Of a stretch of DNA of 64,000 nt, positions 20,796 through 31,708 are shown one piece after another. The position numbers were made by a program, and so were the translations under genes. The notes below the pieces were generated by a model. That model was not told where the DNA came from and did no database searches. It saw only the letters and a list, made by a program, of their open reading frames with translations. Every line of letters begins with the position of its first letter. Position 1 is the stretch's first letter. Source of the stretch: Micromonospora siamensis (GTDB lineage Bacteria > Actinomycetota > Actinomycetes > Mycobacteriales > Micromonosporaceae); NCBI RefSeq assembly GCF_900090305.1, contig NZ_LT607751.1, forward strand, positions 1,674,001 to 1,738,000. Reading direction: 5' to 3'.

Positions 20796-23700
20796 GTGGA
20801 AGCCGAGTACCCGGTGAACAAGGCAGCTTCCGTCCCGGGTCCGGGCGCTAGCCTCGCTGACCTGTTCGAGCAGCAGGTCAGCGCCCAGCCGGACGCCGGG
20901 GCCCTCCGGTTCGAGGACGTCCGGCTCACGTACGCGGAGCTCGACCGGCGCGCGAACCAGCTCGCGCACCTGCTGGTGGAGGAAGGCGTTCGGCCGCGTG
21001 ACATCGTCGCACTGGCGTTGCCGCGCTCGGTCGAGGCGATCGTCGCGCAGTTGGCAGTGGCGAAGGCCGGTGCGACGTTCCTGCCGGTCGACCCGCTCTA
21101 CCCCGCCGAGCGGATCACCTTCATGCTGCGCGACGCCAGACCTGTGCGGGTGCTCACCACGGCCGCCGTCGGGGTGTCCCTGCCGGGCGTCACCCCGGTG
21201 ACCGTGCTCGACGCCCCCCGTACCGTCGACGACCTCGGCCGGCGGCCGAAGACCGCGCTGGCCGTGCGGCGTGGCGCGCAGGCACCGGCCTACGTCATCT
21301 ACACCTCCGGCTCCACCGGGGTCCCCAAGGGGGTGGTCGTCCCGCACACCGGCATCCCCAGCCTGGTGGAGACGCATCGGCGACGACTGGCCGCCGGCCC
21401 GGGGAGCCGGGTTCTCCAGTTCGCCTCGCCCAGCTTCGACGCCTCCGTCTGGGAGGTGTGCATGGCGCTGCTGACCGGCGGGACGTTGGTGTGTGCCCCG
21501 GCCGACCGGCTGCTGCCCGGTCCGGCGCTGGCCGATCTGATCGCCGAGCACGACGTCACCCATGTGACGCTGCCGCCGTCCGCCCTGGCAGTGCTGCCAC
21601 CGGACGCGCTGCCCTCGGTGTCGGTGCTGGTCGTGGCAGGGGAGGCCTGCGCGCCGGACCTGGTCAGGCGTTGGGCCGGCGGCCGCACGATGGTGAACGC
21701 GTACGGGCCGACCGAGTCCACCGTCTGCGCCACGATGAGCCGACCGCTGAGTCCGGACGGCGACGCGGCACCGATCGGCCTCCCGATCGTCGGGACCCGG
21801 GTGTACGTCCTGGATCCGGAGCTGACGCCGGTCGAGGACGGCGCCATCGGAGAGCTGTACATCGCGGGGCTCGGCCTCGCCGACGGATACCTCAACCGGC
21901 GTGAGATCACCGACGCGGTGTTCCTGCCGGACCCCTTCGGTTCGCCGGGCGACCGGATGTACCGCTCCGGCGACCTGGTGCGGCGAGGGCCCGACGGTCA
22001 GCTCGACTTCGTCGGTCGCGCCGATGACCAGGTGAAGATCAACGGATTCCGCGTCGAGCCCGGTGAGGTCGAGGCCGCGCTGACCGCGCATCCCGGCTTG
22101 GCGCACGCCGCCGTCGTGGTGAGGGAGACGGCACCCGGCAAGCCCCGCCTCGTCGCCTACGTGGTGCCGGCCGGCGAGCCGGTCACCGCCGTGCGGCTGC
22201 GCGACGACCTTCGGCGGCGGCTGCCGGACTACCTGGTCCCCGCCGCCTTCGTCGTGGTCGACCGGTTGCCGCTGACGCCGAACGGCAAGCTGGACCGTCG
22301 GGCGCTGCCCGACGTGCCGGTGCGGTCCGAGGGTGACGACCGGTTCCTCGCCGCCGCGACGCCGATCGAGAAGCTGCTCGTCGGCATCTACGGCGAGGTG
22401 CTCGGGTTGCCCGAGGTCGGCGCGGAGGACGACTTCTTCCAGCTGGGCGGCGACTCGCTGCTCACCATCCAGGTGCTGGCGCGGATCCGTGAGGACCTGG
22501 GAGTGGACCTCTCACCGCGGGCGATGTTCGACCGGCCGACGGCTGCCGCGATGGCCGAACTGGTCGCCGCGCAGGAACCGTCCGGCCAGGCCGCGTCGCC
22601 CGGCGAGGACACCGATGCCGTCCGTCCGGCCGAGCGGACCGGAGCCCTGCCCCTCTCGTACGCCCAGCAGGCGCTGTGGTTCATGGCCGAGTTCGCGCCG
22701 GAGAGCTACGAGTACAACCTCGGCACCGGCCTGCGTCTCACCGGTGAGCTGGACGAGGCAGCCCTACTGCGGGCGCTGGCCGGCCTGGTGGAGCGGCACG
22801 AGGCGTTGCGCACCACGTTCGAGATGGCCGGTGACCAGCCGGTGCAGGTCGTCCACCCGCCGCGGACACCGATGGTCACCCTGGCCGATCTGCGCTCCGA
22901 GCCCGACCCCGCCGCCGAGCTGGATGCCCGGGCCACGGCGGACCTGACCCGTCCGTTCGATCTGGCCGTCGGGCCACTGGTCCGGCCGAGCCTGTTCCGG
23001 ACGGCCGACGACGAGCACGTCCTGCTGCTGACCGTGCACCACATCGTGCTCGACCGGTGGTCGGTCGGCGTGTTGATCCGCGAGCTGATTGAGTTCTACG
23101 AGGCCGAGCTGCACGGTTCCGAGCCCGCCCTGCCGCCGGTGACGCTTCAGTACGCCGACTTCGCGGTCTGGCAGCGGGAGCACCTCACCGACGACGCGCT
23201 CGCCGACTCCCTCAGCCACTGGCGCCGGACTTTGGACGGCGTGAACCCACTCGAACTGCCGATCGACCGGCCGCGGCCCCGGGTGCGTACGTGGGCCGGC
23301 GGCGCCGAGCGGTTCCACCTTCCGGCCCAGAAGGTGGCCCGCCTGCGAGAGCTCTCCCACCGGCACGGCAGCACGCTGTTCATGTCGCTGACGGCCGTGG
23401 TGGACGTGCTCCTGGCACGCCTGTCCGGGTCGTCGGACGTCGCGTTCGCCACGGTCGTCGCCGGGCGCGACCGGGCCGAGACAGAGCACATCGTCGGCTC
23501 CTTCGTGAACACCGTCGTGCTGCGCTCCCGGGTGGACGGGTCCGTTCCGTTCGAGCAGCTCCTGGCAGGCGTCAAGGAGACGGTGCTCGAGGCATTCGTC
23601 CATCAGCAGGTGCCCTTCGAGCGTGTCGTCGACGAGGTCGCCCCGGTGCGCGACCCCAGTCGGTACCCGCTGGCCCAGGTGCTCGTGGTGCTTCACCGGG

Positions 23701-26700
23701 CGCTGGTGGAGGAGGCGCATGTCGGGGGCGAGCTCTCGGTGACCGGCTACGACCTGCCTCGTCGCTCGTCGATGTTCGATCTCACCGTGGAGTTCGTGGA
23801 GCGCGGCGACGACCTGACGGTCTGGCTGGGCTACAACACCGACCTCTTCGAGGCGGATACCGTCCGCCGCCTCGCCGGCATGCTGTTCCGGCTGCTGGAC
23901 GCCGTTCTCGAGGACCCCACGCAGACCGTCTCGGCGCTGCCGATGCTTTCCGCGGCGGAGGAGCACCGCGTCCTGACCGAGTTCAACGACACCGACGTCG
24001 AATACCCCTCCGACAAGTGCGTGCACGAATTGTTCGAGGAGCAGGTACGCCTCCGGCCGGACGCCGTGGCCGTGATCGCGGGCCAGGACCGGATCACCTA
24101 TGCGGAGCTGGACCGGCGCGCCAACCGGATCGCCCACGCGCTGCGCGGCCTAGGCATCGGACCCGACGTGCCGGTCGGGCTCTGTGTGCGGCGGGGCTGG
24201 CGGATGGTCGCCGGGATGCTCGGCATCCTCAAGGCCGGAGGCGCCTACGTACCGCTGGACCCCGCCTACCCCGCCGACCGGTTGACCTTCATGCTCGCCG
24301 ACACCGCGGCGCCCGTGCTGCTGACCGAGGAGGAGCTCACGGGTCTGTTCGGCGACGAGACGGCCCCCACCGTGGTCCTCCTGGACACCGGCTGGGACAC
24401 CCTGGCGGAGCACCCGGACACCACTCCGGAGAACCTGACCACGCCGGACGACCTCGCCTACATCATGTACACCTCCGGCTCGACCGGCGTACCGAAGGGT
24501 GTGGCCGCGCCGCACCGGGCGACCGTGCGCACGTTCTTCTCCTCCGGGCTCATGATCTCCGGCCCGGACGAGGTCGTTCCCCAGTGCCTCTCGATGTCCT
24601 GGGACGGTCTGTCGGCGGAGCTCTGGTCGGTACTGCTGCACGGGGGCACATCCGTGCTGTACCCGAACCAGCCCACCGACGCCGAGGTGCTCGCCGGCCT
24701 GGTCCGCGAGCACTGCGTCACCACTCTGTGCATGCCCCCGAGCCTGCTCAACGCATTCGTCGACGCATTCCCCGACGAGCTGCGCAGCGTCCGCCAAGTG
24801 ATCACCGGCGGCGACGTCGCATCTCCGTTCCATATCGCCAAGGCGCTACGGCACGCACCGCACCTGCGCCTCGTCAACTGTTACGGCCCGGTGGAGTCCA
24901 CCGTCGCGGCCACCTGGTACGAGATGCCCGCCGGCTACGACGGCACGAGCCCGGTCCCTATTGGACGGCCGTTGGGTAACACGGTGGTTTATGTAGTGGA
25001 TGAGGGTTTGAATCCGGTGCCGGTGGGTGTGGCCGGTGAGTTGCTGATTGGGGGTGACGGTCTGGCGAGGGGTTATTGGGGTCGTGCGGATCTGACGGCG
25101 GAGCGTTTTGTTCGGGTGTCGTTCGCGGGCGGGCGGCGGGTGTACCGGACGGGGGATGTGGGTCGGTGGGGTGCGGATGGGTGTCTGGAGTTTTTGGGGC
25201 GTGTCGATGAGCAGGTGAAGGTTCGTGGGTTCCGGGTGGAGCCGGGTGAGGTGGAGGCGGTGTTGTTGGCTCATCCGTCGGTGGGTGAGGCGGTGGTGGT
25301 GGCTGTGGGTGAGGGTGCGCGGCGGCGGTTGGTGGGTTATGTGGTGGGTGTCGGTGGTGGTGGGGTGGATGTGGGGGTGGTGCGGGAGTTCGTGGCGGCG
25401 CGGTTGCCGGGGTTCATGGTGCCGTCGGTGGTGATGGTGGTTGACGGGTTGCCGTTGTTGCCGTCGGGGAAGGTGGATCGGCGGGGTTTGCCGGTGCCGG
25501 TTGAGGTGGATGCGGGTGGGGTTTTTGTGGCTCCGCGTTCGTCGGTGGAGCGGGTGTTGGCGGGGGTGTGGGCTGAGGTTTTGGGTGTGCCTCGGGTGGG
25601 GGTGGAGGATAATTTCTTTGAGCTTGGTGGGGATTCGATCCTGAGTATTCAGGTGGTGTCGCGGGCGCGGGCTGCGGGTTTGTGGTTGTCGTCGCGGGAT
25701 TTGTTTGTGCGGCAGAGTGTGGCGGCGTTGGCGGCGGGTCTGGAATCGGGGGAGATCGGCCGGCCGGGGCCGGTACAGCAGCAGGTGACCGGCCCCGCAC
25801 CACTGCTTCCGACGCAGTCCCTCTTCCTCGCCCACCACCCCGAGGAACCTGATCACTTCAACCAGTTCGTCGTCGTGGAGGTTCCCACCGGACTCGACAC
25901 CGCGGCGCTGCGCGCCGCGACGGACGCGCTGCTCGATCGCCACGACGCTCTCCGCATGCGGTACCTGCGCATCGACGGACAGTGGCAGCAGCACACCCGC
26001 GCGTCCGAGACCCACGACGTGCTCACCGTGCACGACCTCGGCGACCTGGCTCCGGAGGCGGCGCAGGAGGCGGCCGAGCGGCTGACCGCGCGTGCCCATC
26101 GCAGCCTGAGCCTGGAGCACGGCCCGCTGGTGCGGGCCGAACTGTTCCGCTACCCGGACCGTCCGGCCGAGTTGCTCCTCGTCGTGCATCACCTGGTCGT
26201 CGACGGCGTGTCCTGGCGGATTCTGCTCGACGACCTGTCGTCGGCGTACCAGCAGGCCGCAGCCGGTGAGTCGGTGTTCCTGGGTGCGAAGACCACGTCG
26301 CTGCAGGAGTGGGGGATCCGGCTGGCGGCGCACGCGGACGCCGGTGCCCTCGACGACCAGCGCGCGTACTGGGCTGAGCGGGCCGGCCCGCTCAGCACCC
26401 GCATCCCCGTCGACGGCACCGGCAGCCGGCGGGCCGGAGCTGCCCGTACGGTGGTGCGCCGCCTCGACCAGGCCAGTACGCAGGCCCTGCTCACGCGGAC
26501 TCCAGCCCTGCACCGAGCCCAGATCACCGAGGTCCTGCTGGCCGCGCTTGGCCGGGTGCTGGTGCCCTGGACCGGCGGCAACCAGCTGCGCATCGCGCTG
26601 GAGGGGCACGGCCGCGAAGAGATCTTCGACGACGTCGACCTCAGCGGGACCGTGGGTTGGTTCACCACCATCTACCCCTTCGACCTGCTCGCGGTGCCCG

Positions 26701-29700
26701 GCGACAGTTGGGCCACGACCGTGCGGCGGGTCAAGGAACGGCTGCGCGCCGTTCCGGACCACGGCCTTGGCTACGGCGTGCTGCACCAGCTCGACGGTGC
26801 CGATCCGTCCGTCGCGGACCGGTGGGAGATCAGCTTCAACTATCTGGGTCAGTGGCAGGCGGGTGGTTCCGGCGAGTTCCGCCTGCGCGCTGCCACCATC
26901 GGCCTGGACCAGAGCCCGGCGCACGATCGAATGCATCTGCTCGACATCGTGGCCGCGGTCGAGGCCGGCGAGCTGACCGTCACCTGGGTGCACTCACCGG
27001 AGATCCACCGCCGGGAGACCGTCGCGGCGCTGGCCGACCAGTTCACCGCCGCGCTGCGGAATCTGGCCGCCGACGCCCGGCTGGACGAGGCCGGCGCGCT
27101 GGCCCCTGCCGACTTCCCGTATGCCGGGCTGGATCAGGCGGCGGTGGACGCGGTGGTGGGTGACGGTCGTGAGGTGGAGGACGTGTACCGGCTGACGCCG
27201 ATCCAGGCGGGGATGCTCTTCCATGCCCTGATGGCCCCGGAGGCAGGCACCTACGTCGGCCGGGTGTCGTTCGTCGTGCAGGGTGTCCGGGACGTGGACG
27301 CGTTGGCGCGGGCGTGGCAGGTGGTGACGGATCGGACGCCGGTGTTGCGGAGTTCGGTGGTGTGGCAGGGGGTGCCGGAGCCGGTTCAGGTGGTGTGGCG
27401 GCGGGTGGTGTTGCCGGTGCGTCGGGTGGACTGGTCGGGGTTGTCGGTGGGGGAGCAGGAGGCCGAGGCGCGCCGGTTGTCGGAGGAGGAGCGGCTGGCG
27501 GGTGTGGATCTGGGGCGGGCGCCGTTGTCGCGGTTGGTGCTGGCGGAGTTGGGCGACGACCGCGTCCGCGTCTTCCTGACCTCGCATCATCTGATGTTGG
27601 ACGGGTGGAGCACGTTCCAGGTGTTGTCGGATGTGTTCGCCGTGTACGGGGCGTTGGTGTCGGGGGCGCGGGGCGCGGCGGTGGTGGCGGGGTTGCCGGT
27701 GCGGCGTCCGTTCGTGGATTACGTGGCGTGGTTGGCGGCTCGTGATCGTGGTACGGAGCAGCGGTTCTGGCGGGAGGTGTTGGCGGGGTTCGAGGCGGCG
27801 AACGTGTTGCCGGTGGACCGGGTGCCGGTGGGGTCGTATCAGGCTCGGGCGGATGCGTCGGTGCCGGTGGTGTTGCCGTCGGTGGTGTCCGATGCGGTGG
27901 TGGGGTTCGCGCGGCGGCATCGGTTGACGGTGAACACGGTGGTGCAGGGCGCGTGGGCGTTGTTGTTGTCGCGGTACTGCGGTGTGCGGGATGTGTGTTT
28001 CGGTTCGACGGTGTCGGGTCGTCCGCCGGAGTTGGCGGGCGCGGGTGATGTGGTGGGCATTTTCATCAACACGTTGCCGGTGCGGGTGCGCGTCGACGGT
28101 GGTGAGCCGGTCGTCGGCTGGCTGCGGGGTTTGCAGGACGCTCAGGTGGCGGCGCGGGAGTTCGAGGGTTCGGCGTTGGCGGACATCCAGAGCTGGAGTG
28201 AGGTCCCGGCCGGCTCGCCGATGTTCGACAGCATCGTCGTCTTCGAGAACTACCCCGCCGACTCGTCGGCCGCGACGGCCGAGGGCCTGGTGATCGACGA
28301 CATCCGCGCCGACGAGATCGGCAGCTACCCCCTGAACCTCATCGCGTACGCCGGGCCCGAACTGAACCAGGTCATCCGCTACGACCCCAGGCTCCTGGAC
28401 GAGTCGACGGTCACGCGGTTGGGAGGCCACTTCGTGGCCCTGCTCGACGGGCTGGCCGCGGGGGCCGACCGCACGCTCGCCGACGTGGAGATGCTCACCG
28501 CGGAGGAACGCCACCGTATCATCGACGAGTTCAACGACACCGAGGCGGCGTATCCGGCACACCTGTGTGTGCACGAGGTCTTTGCCGAGCAGGCGCGCGC
28601 CACACCGGACGCCGTCGCGGTGGCGTGCGCCGGCAGGGAGCTCACCTATGCCGAGCTCGACCGGCGGGCCAACCAGCTCGCGCATCACCTGAGAGAACTG
28701 CACGTCGGTCATGGCGTCCTGGTCGGCCTCTGCGCCGAGCGCGGCATCGACCTGATCGTCGGCATGCTCGGCATCCTCAAGGCGGGCGGCGCCTACGTCC
28801 CCCTCGACCCGGACTACCCCGCGGCGCGGCTGGATTTCATGCTCACCGACATCGCCGCGCCGGTGATCGTCACCCTCGACCGGTACGCCGATCGGCTGCC
28901 CACGAGCGGGGCCCGGATCGTACGGCTCGACGCGGACAGCGCCACTGTCGCGGCGCGCCCGGTCTCCCCGCCCGACACCGACGTCACCCCGGACGACCTG
29001 GTGTACGTCATGTACACCTCCGGCTCGACCGGCACACCGCGGGGGGCGATGGTCACGCACCGGGGCGTCGTCCGGCTCGTCAAGCCGGGTGACTACTGCC
29101 CGATCGGGAGCGACGACGTGGTGGCCCAGTCCGCCTCCATCTCGTTCGACGCGTCCACGTTCGAGATCTGGACCGGACTGCTCTCCGGTGCCACGCTGGC
29201 CGTCTACCCGCCCGGTGTGGTCTCGATGCAGCGGCTGCGCGGTTTCCTGGCCGAGCACGGGATCACTCTGCTGACGCTAGCCACGGGCATGTTCCACGAG
29301 ATCGTGGACAGCAACGTGACGGCGCTGGTCGGCCTGCGGCAGATCGTCGTCGGCGGCGACGTGCTCTCCCCGGGCCACTGCGCCCGCCTGGCGGAGCACG
29401 ATCCGGCCGTCCGCGTGATCAACGTGTACGGGCCCACCGAGTGCACATCCATCACGACGGTGCACCGCGTCGGGGAGGCGCCCACTGCGGACGACCGTCT
29501 GCCGATCGGTGCGCCGATCGCCAACACCCGGGTGTACGTGCTCGGCGAGAACCATGAGGTGCTGCCGATCGGCGCCCCGGGCGAGATATACATCAGTGGC
29601 GACGGCGTCGGCCGGGGCTATCTGAACCGTCCGGACCTGGACGCCACCCGCTTCCTTCCCGACCCGTTCCGGACCGGTGGTGTGCTCTACCGCAGTGGTG

Positions 29701-30365
29701 ACCGGGCCCGGTGGCGGCCGGATGGGCAGTTGGAGTTTCTGGGCCGGCTCGACACCCAGGTCAAGATTCGGGGTCACCGGGTGGAACCGGCCGAGGTCGA
29801 GGCCGTACTGCTGCGTCACCCGGATGTGGTGGACGCGGCCGTGGTGGCCCGGGCGCGCTCGAACGGCCAACGCTGGCTGGTGGGGTACCTGGTGCCCGCC
29901 GAGGGCCGGCAACCGGACCTGGTGGAGGCGCGTGAGTTCCTCGCCGCCCTGCTGCCCGAGCACCTGGTACCGGGCGCGTTGCACGTGATGGATCAGCTGC
30001 CCCTGACGCCGAACGGCAAACTCGATCGGCGGGCGTTGCCCGAGCCGGACGGCATTGTCCGGACGGAGCCGTCGGTGGCGCCGCGGACGCCGACCGAGGA
30101 AGCCCTCGTCACGATCTGGGCGGACGCACTCGGCGTGAGCGAGATCGGGGTGAAGGACGACTTCTTCGAGTCCGGTGGCGACTCGATCATCAGCATCCGG
30201 GTCGTGGCCCGGGTCCGCGAGGCGTTCGGCATCGATCTGTCGCCGCGGGAACTCTTCGACCGGCCGACGATCGACCGGCTGGCGGAGCACGTCGAGGATC
30301 TCGTTCTCGCCGAGCTCGAACGCCAACTGTCGCCAGGCGGTCCGTCCTCCAACTCGGTCGACTGA
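20796..30365 (+). CDS. NRPS1: A-T-C-A-T-E-C-A-T, modules 1-3
   Basis: This 3189-residue synthetase starts at GTG with GGAGGG 4 nt upstream. Approximate domains: A1 15-545, T1 (S554), C2 614-1040, A2 1060-1580, T2 (S1614), E2 1669-2095, C3 2105-2560, A3 2570-3088, T3 (S3130). It starts with A, so it initiates the chain. Pocket residues (GrsA numbering, read by eye): A1 DAWTVAAVC, a Phe-type code; A2 DGACIGCVA, an open hydrophobic pocket with no match known to me; A3 DAFTVGVSI, hydrophobic. E2 has HHLVVDGVSW, and C3 is of the type that follows E domains (HHLMLDGWS). C2 has HHIVLDRWS, with Arg in place of the usual Gly. No docking domain or thioesterase is evident. The product should be a tripeptide with D-residue 2, passed to NRPS3. 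Confidence 0.95.
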   Translation: MEAEYPVNKAASVPGPGASLADLFEQQVSAQPDAGALRFEDVRLTYAELDRRANQLAHLLVEEGVRPRDIVALALPRSVEAIVAQLAVAKAGATFLPVDPLYPAERITFMLRDARPVRVLTTAAVGVSLPGVTPVTVLDAPRTVDDLGRRPKTALAVRRGAQAPAYVIYTSGSTGVPKGVVVPHTGIPSLVETHRRRLAAGPGSRVLQFASPSFDASVWEVCMALLTGGTLVCAPADRLLPGPALADLIAEHDVTHVTLPPSALAVLPPDALPSVSVLVVAGEACAPDLVRRWAGGRTMVNAYGPTESTVCATMSRPLSPDGDAAPIGLPIVGTRVYVLDPELTPVEDGAIGELYIAGLGLADGYLNRREITDAVFLPDPFGSPGDRMYRSGDLVRRGPDGQLDFVGRADDQVKINGFRVEPGEVEAALTAHPGLAHAAVVVRETAPGKPRLVAYVVPAGEPVTAVRLRDDLRRRLPDYLVPAAFVVVDRLPLTPNGKLDRRALPDVPVRSEGDDRFLAAATPIEKLLVGIYGEVLGLPEVGAEDDFFQLGGDSLLTIQVLARIREDLGVDLSPRAMFDRPTAAAMAELVAAQEPSGQAASPGEDTDAVRPAERTGALPLSYAQQALWFMAEFAPESYEYNLGTGLRLTGELDEAALLRALAGLVERHEALRTTFEMAGDQPVQVVHPPRTPMVTLADLRSEPDPAAELDARATADLTRPFDLAVGPLVRPSLFRTADDEHVLLLTVHHIVLDRWSVGVLIRELIEFYEAELHGSEPALPPVTLQYADFAVWQREHLTDDALADSLSHWRRTLDGVNPLELPIDRPRPRVRTWAGGAERFHLPAQKVARLRELSHRHGSTLFMSLTAVVDVLLARLSGSSDVAFATVVAGRDRAETEHIVGSFVNTVVLRSRVDGSVPFEQLLAGVKETVLEAFVHQQVPFERVVDEVAPVRDPSRYPLAQVLVVLHRALVEEAHVGGELSVTGYDLPRRSSMFDLTVEFVERGDDLTVWLGYNTDLFEADTVRRLAGMLFRLLDAVLEDPTQTVSALPMLSAAEEHRVLTEFNDTDVEYPSDKCVHELFEEQVRLRPDAVAVIAGQDRITYAELDRRANRIAHALRGLGIGPDVPVGLCVRRGWRMVAGMLGILKAGGAYVPLDPAYPADRLTFMLADTAAPVLLTEEELTGLFGDETAPTVVLLDTGWDTLAEHPDTTPENLTTPDDLAYIMYTSGSTGVPKGVAAPHRATVRTFFSSGLMISGPDEVVPQCLSMSWDGLSAELWSVLLHGGTSVLYPNQPTDAEVLAGLVREHCVTTLCMPPSLLNAFVDAFPDELRSVRQVITGGDVASPFHIAKALRHAPHLRLVNCYGPVESTVAATWYEMPAGYDGTSPVPIGRPLGNTVVYVVDEGLNPVPVGVAGELLIGGDGLARGYWGRADLTAERFVRVSFAGGRRVYRTGDVGRWGADGCLEFLGRVDEQVKVRGFRVEPGEVEAVLLAHPSVGEAVVVAVGEGARRRLVGYVVGVGGGGVDVGVVREFVAARLPGFMVPSVVMVVDGLPLLPSGKVDRRGLPVPVEVDAGGVFVAPRSSVERVLAGVWAEVLGVPRVGVEDNFFELGGDSILSIQVVSRARAAGLWLSSRDLFVRQSVAALAAGLESGEIGRPGPVQQQVTGPAPLLPTQSLFLAHHPEEPDHFNQFVVVEVPTGLDTAALRAATDALLDRHDALRMRYLRIDGQWQQHTRASETHDVLTVHDLGDLAPEAAQEAAERLTARAHRSLSLEHGPLVRAELFRYPDRPAELLLVVHHLVVDGVSWRILLDDLSSAYQQAAAGESVFLGAKTTSLQEWGIRLAAHADAGALDDQRAYWAERAGPLSTRIPVDGTGSRRAGAARTVVRRLDQASTQALLTRTPALHRAQITEVLLAALGRVLVPWTGGNQLRIALEGHGREEIFDDVDLSGTVGWFTTIYPFDLLAVPGDSWATTVRRVKERLRAVPDHGLGYGVLHQLDGADPSVADRWEISFNYLGQWQAGGSGEFRLRAATIGLDQSPAHDRMHLLDIVAAVEAGELTVTWVHSPEIHRRETVAALADQFTAALRNLAADARLDEAGALAPADFPYAGLDQAAVDAVVGDGREVEDVYRLTPIQAGMLFHALMAPEAGTYVGRVSFVVQGVRDVDALARAWQVVTDRTPVLRSSVVWQGVPEPVQVVWRRVVLPVRRVDWSGLSVGEQEAEARRLSEEERLAGVDLGRAPLSRLVLAELGDDRVRVFLTSHHLMLDGWSTFQVLSDVFAVYGALVSGARGAAVVAGLPVRRPFVDYVAWLAARDRGTEQRFWREVLAGFEAANVLPVDRVPVGSYQARADASVPVVLPSVVSDAVVGFARRHRLTVNTVVQGAWALLLSRYCGVRDVCFGSTVSGRPPELAGAGDVVGIFINTLPVRVRVDGGEPVVGWLRGLQDAQVAAREFEGSALADIQSWSEVPAGSPMFDSIVVFENYPADSSAATAEGLVIDDIRADEIGSYPLNLIAYAGPELNQVIRYDPRLLDESTVTRLGGHFVALLDGLAAGADRTLADVEMLTAEERHRIIDEFNDTEAAYPAHLCVHEVFAEQARATPDAVAVACAGRELTYAELDRRANQLAHHLRELHVGHGVLVGLCAERGIDLIVGMLGILKAGGAYVPLDPDYPAARLDFMLTDIAAPVIVTLDRYADRLPTSGARIVRLDADSATVAARPVSPPDTDVTPDDLVYVMYTSGSTGTPRGAMVTHRGVVRLVKPGDYCPIGSDDVVAQSASISFDASTFEIWTGLLSGATLAVYPPGVVSMQRLRGFLAEHGITLLTLATGMFHEIVDSNVTALVGLRQIVVGGDVLSPGHCARLAEHDPAVRVINVYGPTECTSITTVHRVGEAPTADDRLPIGAPIANTRVYVLGENHEVLPIGAPGEIYISGDGVGRGYLNRPDLDATRFLPDPFRTGGVLYRSGDRARWRPDGQLEFLGRLDTQVKIRGHRVEPAEVEAVLLRHPDVVDAAVVARARSNGQRWLVGYLVPAEGRQPDLVEAREFLAALLPEHLVPGALHVMDQLPLTPNGKLDRRALPEPDGIVRTEPSVAPRTPTEEALVTIWADALGVSEIGVKDDFFESGGDSIISIRVVARVREAFGIDLSPRELFDRPTIDRLAEHVEDLVLAELERQLSPGGPSSNSVD
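24954..25774 (+). repeat. Near-identical block shared with NRPS3 (A C-terminus + T)
   Basis: These 821 bp match 48614-49434 at a constant offset of 23660, with one difference seen (A at 24995 versus G). The block runs from between core motifs A5 and A6 of A2, through A10 and T2, to just before E2. It is strongly G/T-rich on the coding strand, unlike the C-rich sequence on either side. Confidence 0.9.
27114..28262 (+). repeat. Near-identical block shared with NRPS3 (C domain)
   Basis: This 1149-bp block aligns with 50822-51970 at offset 23708 and covers most of the post-E condensation domain. It is identical except for one base near 27183, a divergent patch of about 50 bp at 27234-27283, and a few bases near 27575. 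The divergent patch lies inside the domain, so conversion tracts may be interrupted. Confidence 0.9.
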
Positions 30366-30390
30366 CCGACCCGAGCAGAAGGTGGATGCA

Positions 30391-31689
30391 ATGAGCTCAC
30401 CCAAGATCCAGGATTCCGTTCCTGGTCCTCCCGATCCCGGGGTGGTGCAGCAGGCGCCGAAGGTGCCGCTGTCCCGCAACCGCAACTATCTTCTGCTGCT
30501 GACCGGTCAGACCATCTCGGAGCTCGGCTCCGCAGCCTCCGCCGTCGCGTTCCCCCTGTTGGCGCTGGCGATCACCGGCTCGTCGGTGCAGGCCGGTGTC
30601 GTGGGCTTCGCCAACATGGCGGCCCGGCTCCTGTGCGGGCTGCCCAGCGGCGCGATCGTCGATCGTTTCGACCGCCGCAAGGTGATGCTCACGAGCGAAT
30701 TCTTCCGCGCGCTCAGCATGAGCGTGCTCGCCGTCGCGCTGCTGTTCGGCCAGGCGGGCTTCGTGCTGATCCTCGTCTGCGCGGCTGCCGAGGGAATCTT
30801 CGGCGCGCTGTTCGCGCCAGCCGAGGAGGCGGCATTGCCGCAGATCGTGCCCGCGGAGCAGTATCAGACGGCACTCGCCGGTCTCGCCGGTCGAGCGTAC
30901 CTGGGCATCACCATCGGTCCGGCCATCGGCGGCTTCCTGTTCGGGCTGCAAAGGATGCTGCCGTTCGTCGTGGACGCCATCTCCTACACCTTCTCGTTCG
31001 TCCTGCTGCTCTTCGTGCGGCTCAAGCCCGGCGCTCCCCGCGTCGAGCCGTCCAACGTCATGAACGAGACCATGCGCGGGCTGCGTTGGGTCTTCGGTGA
31101 GGCGCGCATCCGAGTCACCTTCCTCTGCGCGGTAGGGCTGAATCTCGTCTTCAACACGGTGTTGTTCGTGGTGATCATCGTGTCGAACGACCGGGGCGTC
31201 GGCGCCGGTGAGATCGGCCTGATGGTCGCGATGATCGGGGTCGGCGGGCTCTCCGGCGCGTTGGTGGCGCCGGCGCTGACGACGCGCTTGCGGCCGTACG
31301 CACTGGTCATCGGCCTGGCCTGGCTCTGCACTTTCCTGGTCCCCGTGCTGTTGGTGGCACCGGCCGGTATCGGCTTCGGCGTGGTGCTCGCCGCCATGGC
31401 ATTCCTGACCCCCGCGGCGACCACGAGCATCCAGGGCGTGCAAATGGCCCTCACTCCGGACGGCATGCGTGGCCGGATGAGCGCCGCCTCCCAACTGTCC
31501 GGTGGAGTGTCCGGCTCCCTGGGGCCGCTGATCGGAGGCTTCCTGGTCGGCTTCGGCAGCGCCAATGGAGCGATCATCATCTGTGCGGCCGCGTTGCTGG
31601 TCCTCGCGGTGCTCACCTCCGCCAGCGGCACACTGCGGAAGCTACGCGCGCAGGACGTGGTGGAGCGGTTGTCCGAGACGGTGGAGTGA
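30391..31689 (+). CDS. MFS exporter
   Basis: This 432-residue major facilitator has about 12 predicted hydrophobic helices. The first follows a 30-residue hydrophilic N-terminus (NYLLLLTGQTISELGSA). The loop between helices 2 and 3, SGAIVDRFDRRKVML, has the DRxxRR motif-A pattern of drug exporters of the EntS/MFS-3 kind. ATG at 30391 is 25 bp after the NRPS1 stop, with AGAAGG upstream, so it is probably cotranscribed. The likely role is export of the peptide or its precursor from the cytosol. The transported compound is not shown directly. Confidence 0.9.
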   Translation: MSSPKIQDSVPGPPDPGVVQQAPKVPLSRNRNYLLLLTGQTISELGSAASAVAFPLLALAITGSSVQAGVVGFANMAARLLCGLPSGAIVDRFDRRKVMLTSEFFRALSMSVLAVALLFGQAGFVLILVCAAAEGIFGALFAPAEEAALPQIVPAEQYQTALAGLAGRAYLGITIGPAIGGFLFGLQRMLPFVVDAISYTFSFVLLLFVRLKPGAPRVEPSNVMNETMRGLRWVFGEARIRVTFLCAVGLNLVFNTVLFVVIIVSNDRGVGAGEIGLMVAMIGVGGLSGALVAPALTTRLRPYALVIGLAWLCTFLVPVLLVAPAGIGFGVVLAAMAFLTPAATTSIQGVQMALTPDGMRGRMSAASQLSGGVSGSLGPLIGGFLVGFGSANGAIIICAAALLVLAVLTSASGTLRKLRAQDVVERLSETVE

Positions 31690-31708
31690 CCCCTGCCGTC
31701 GCGGTGTG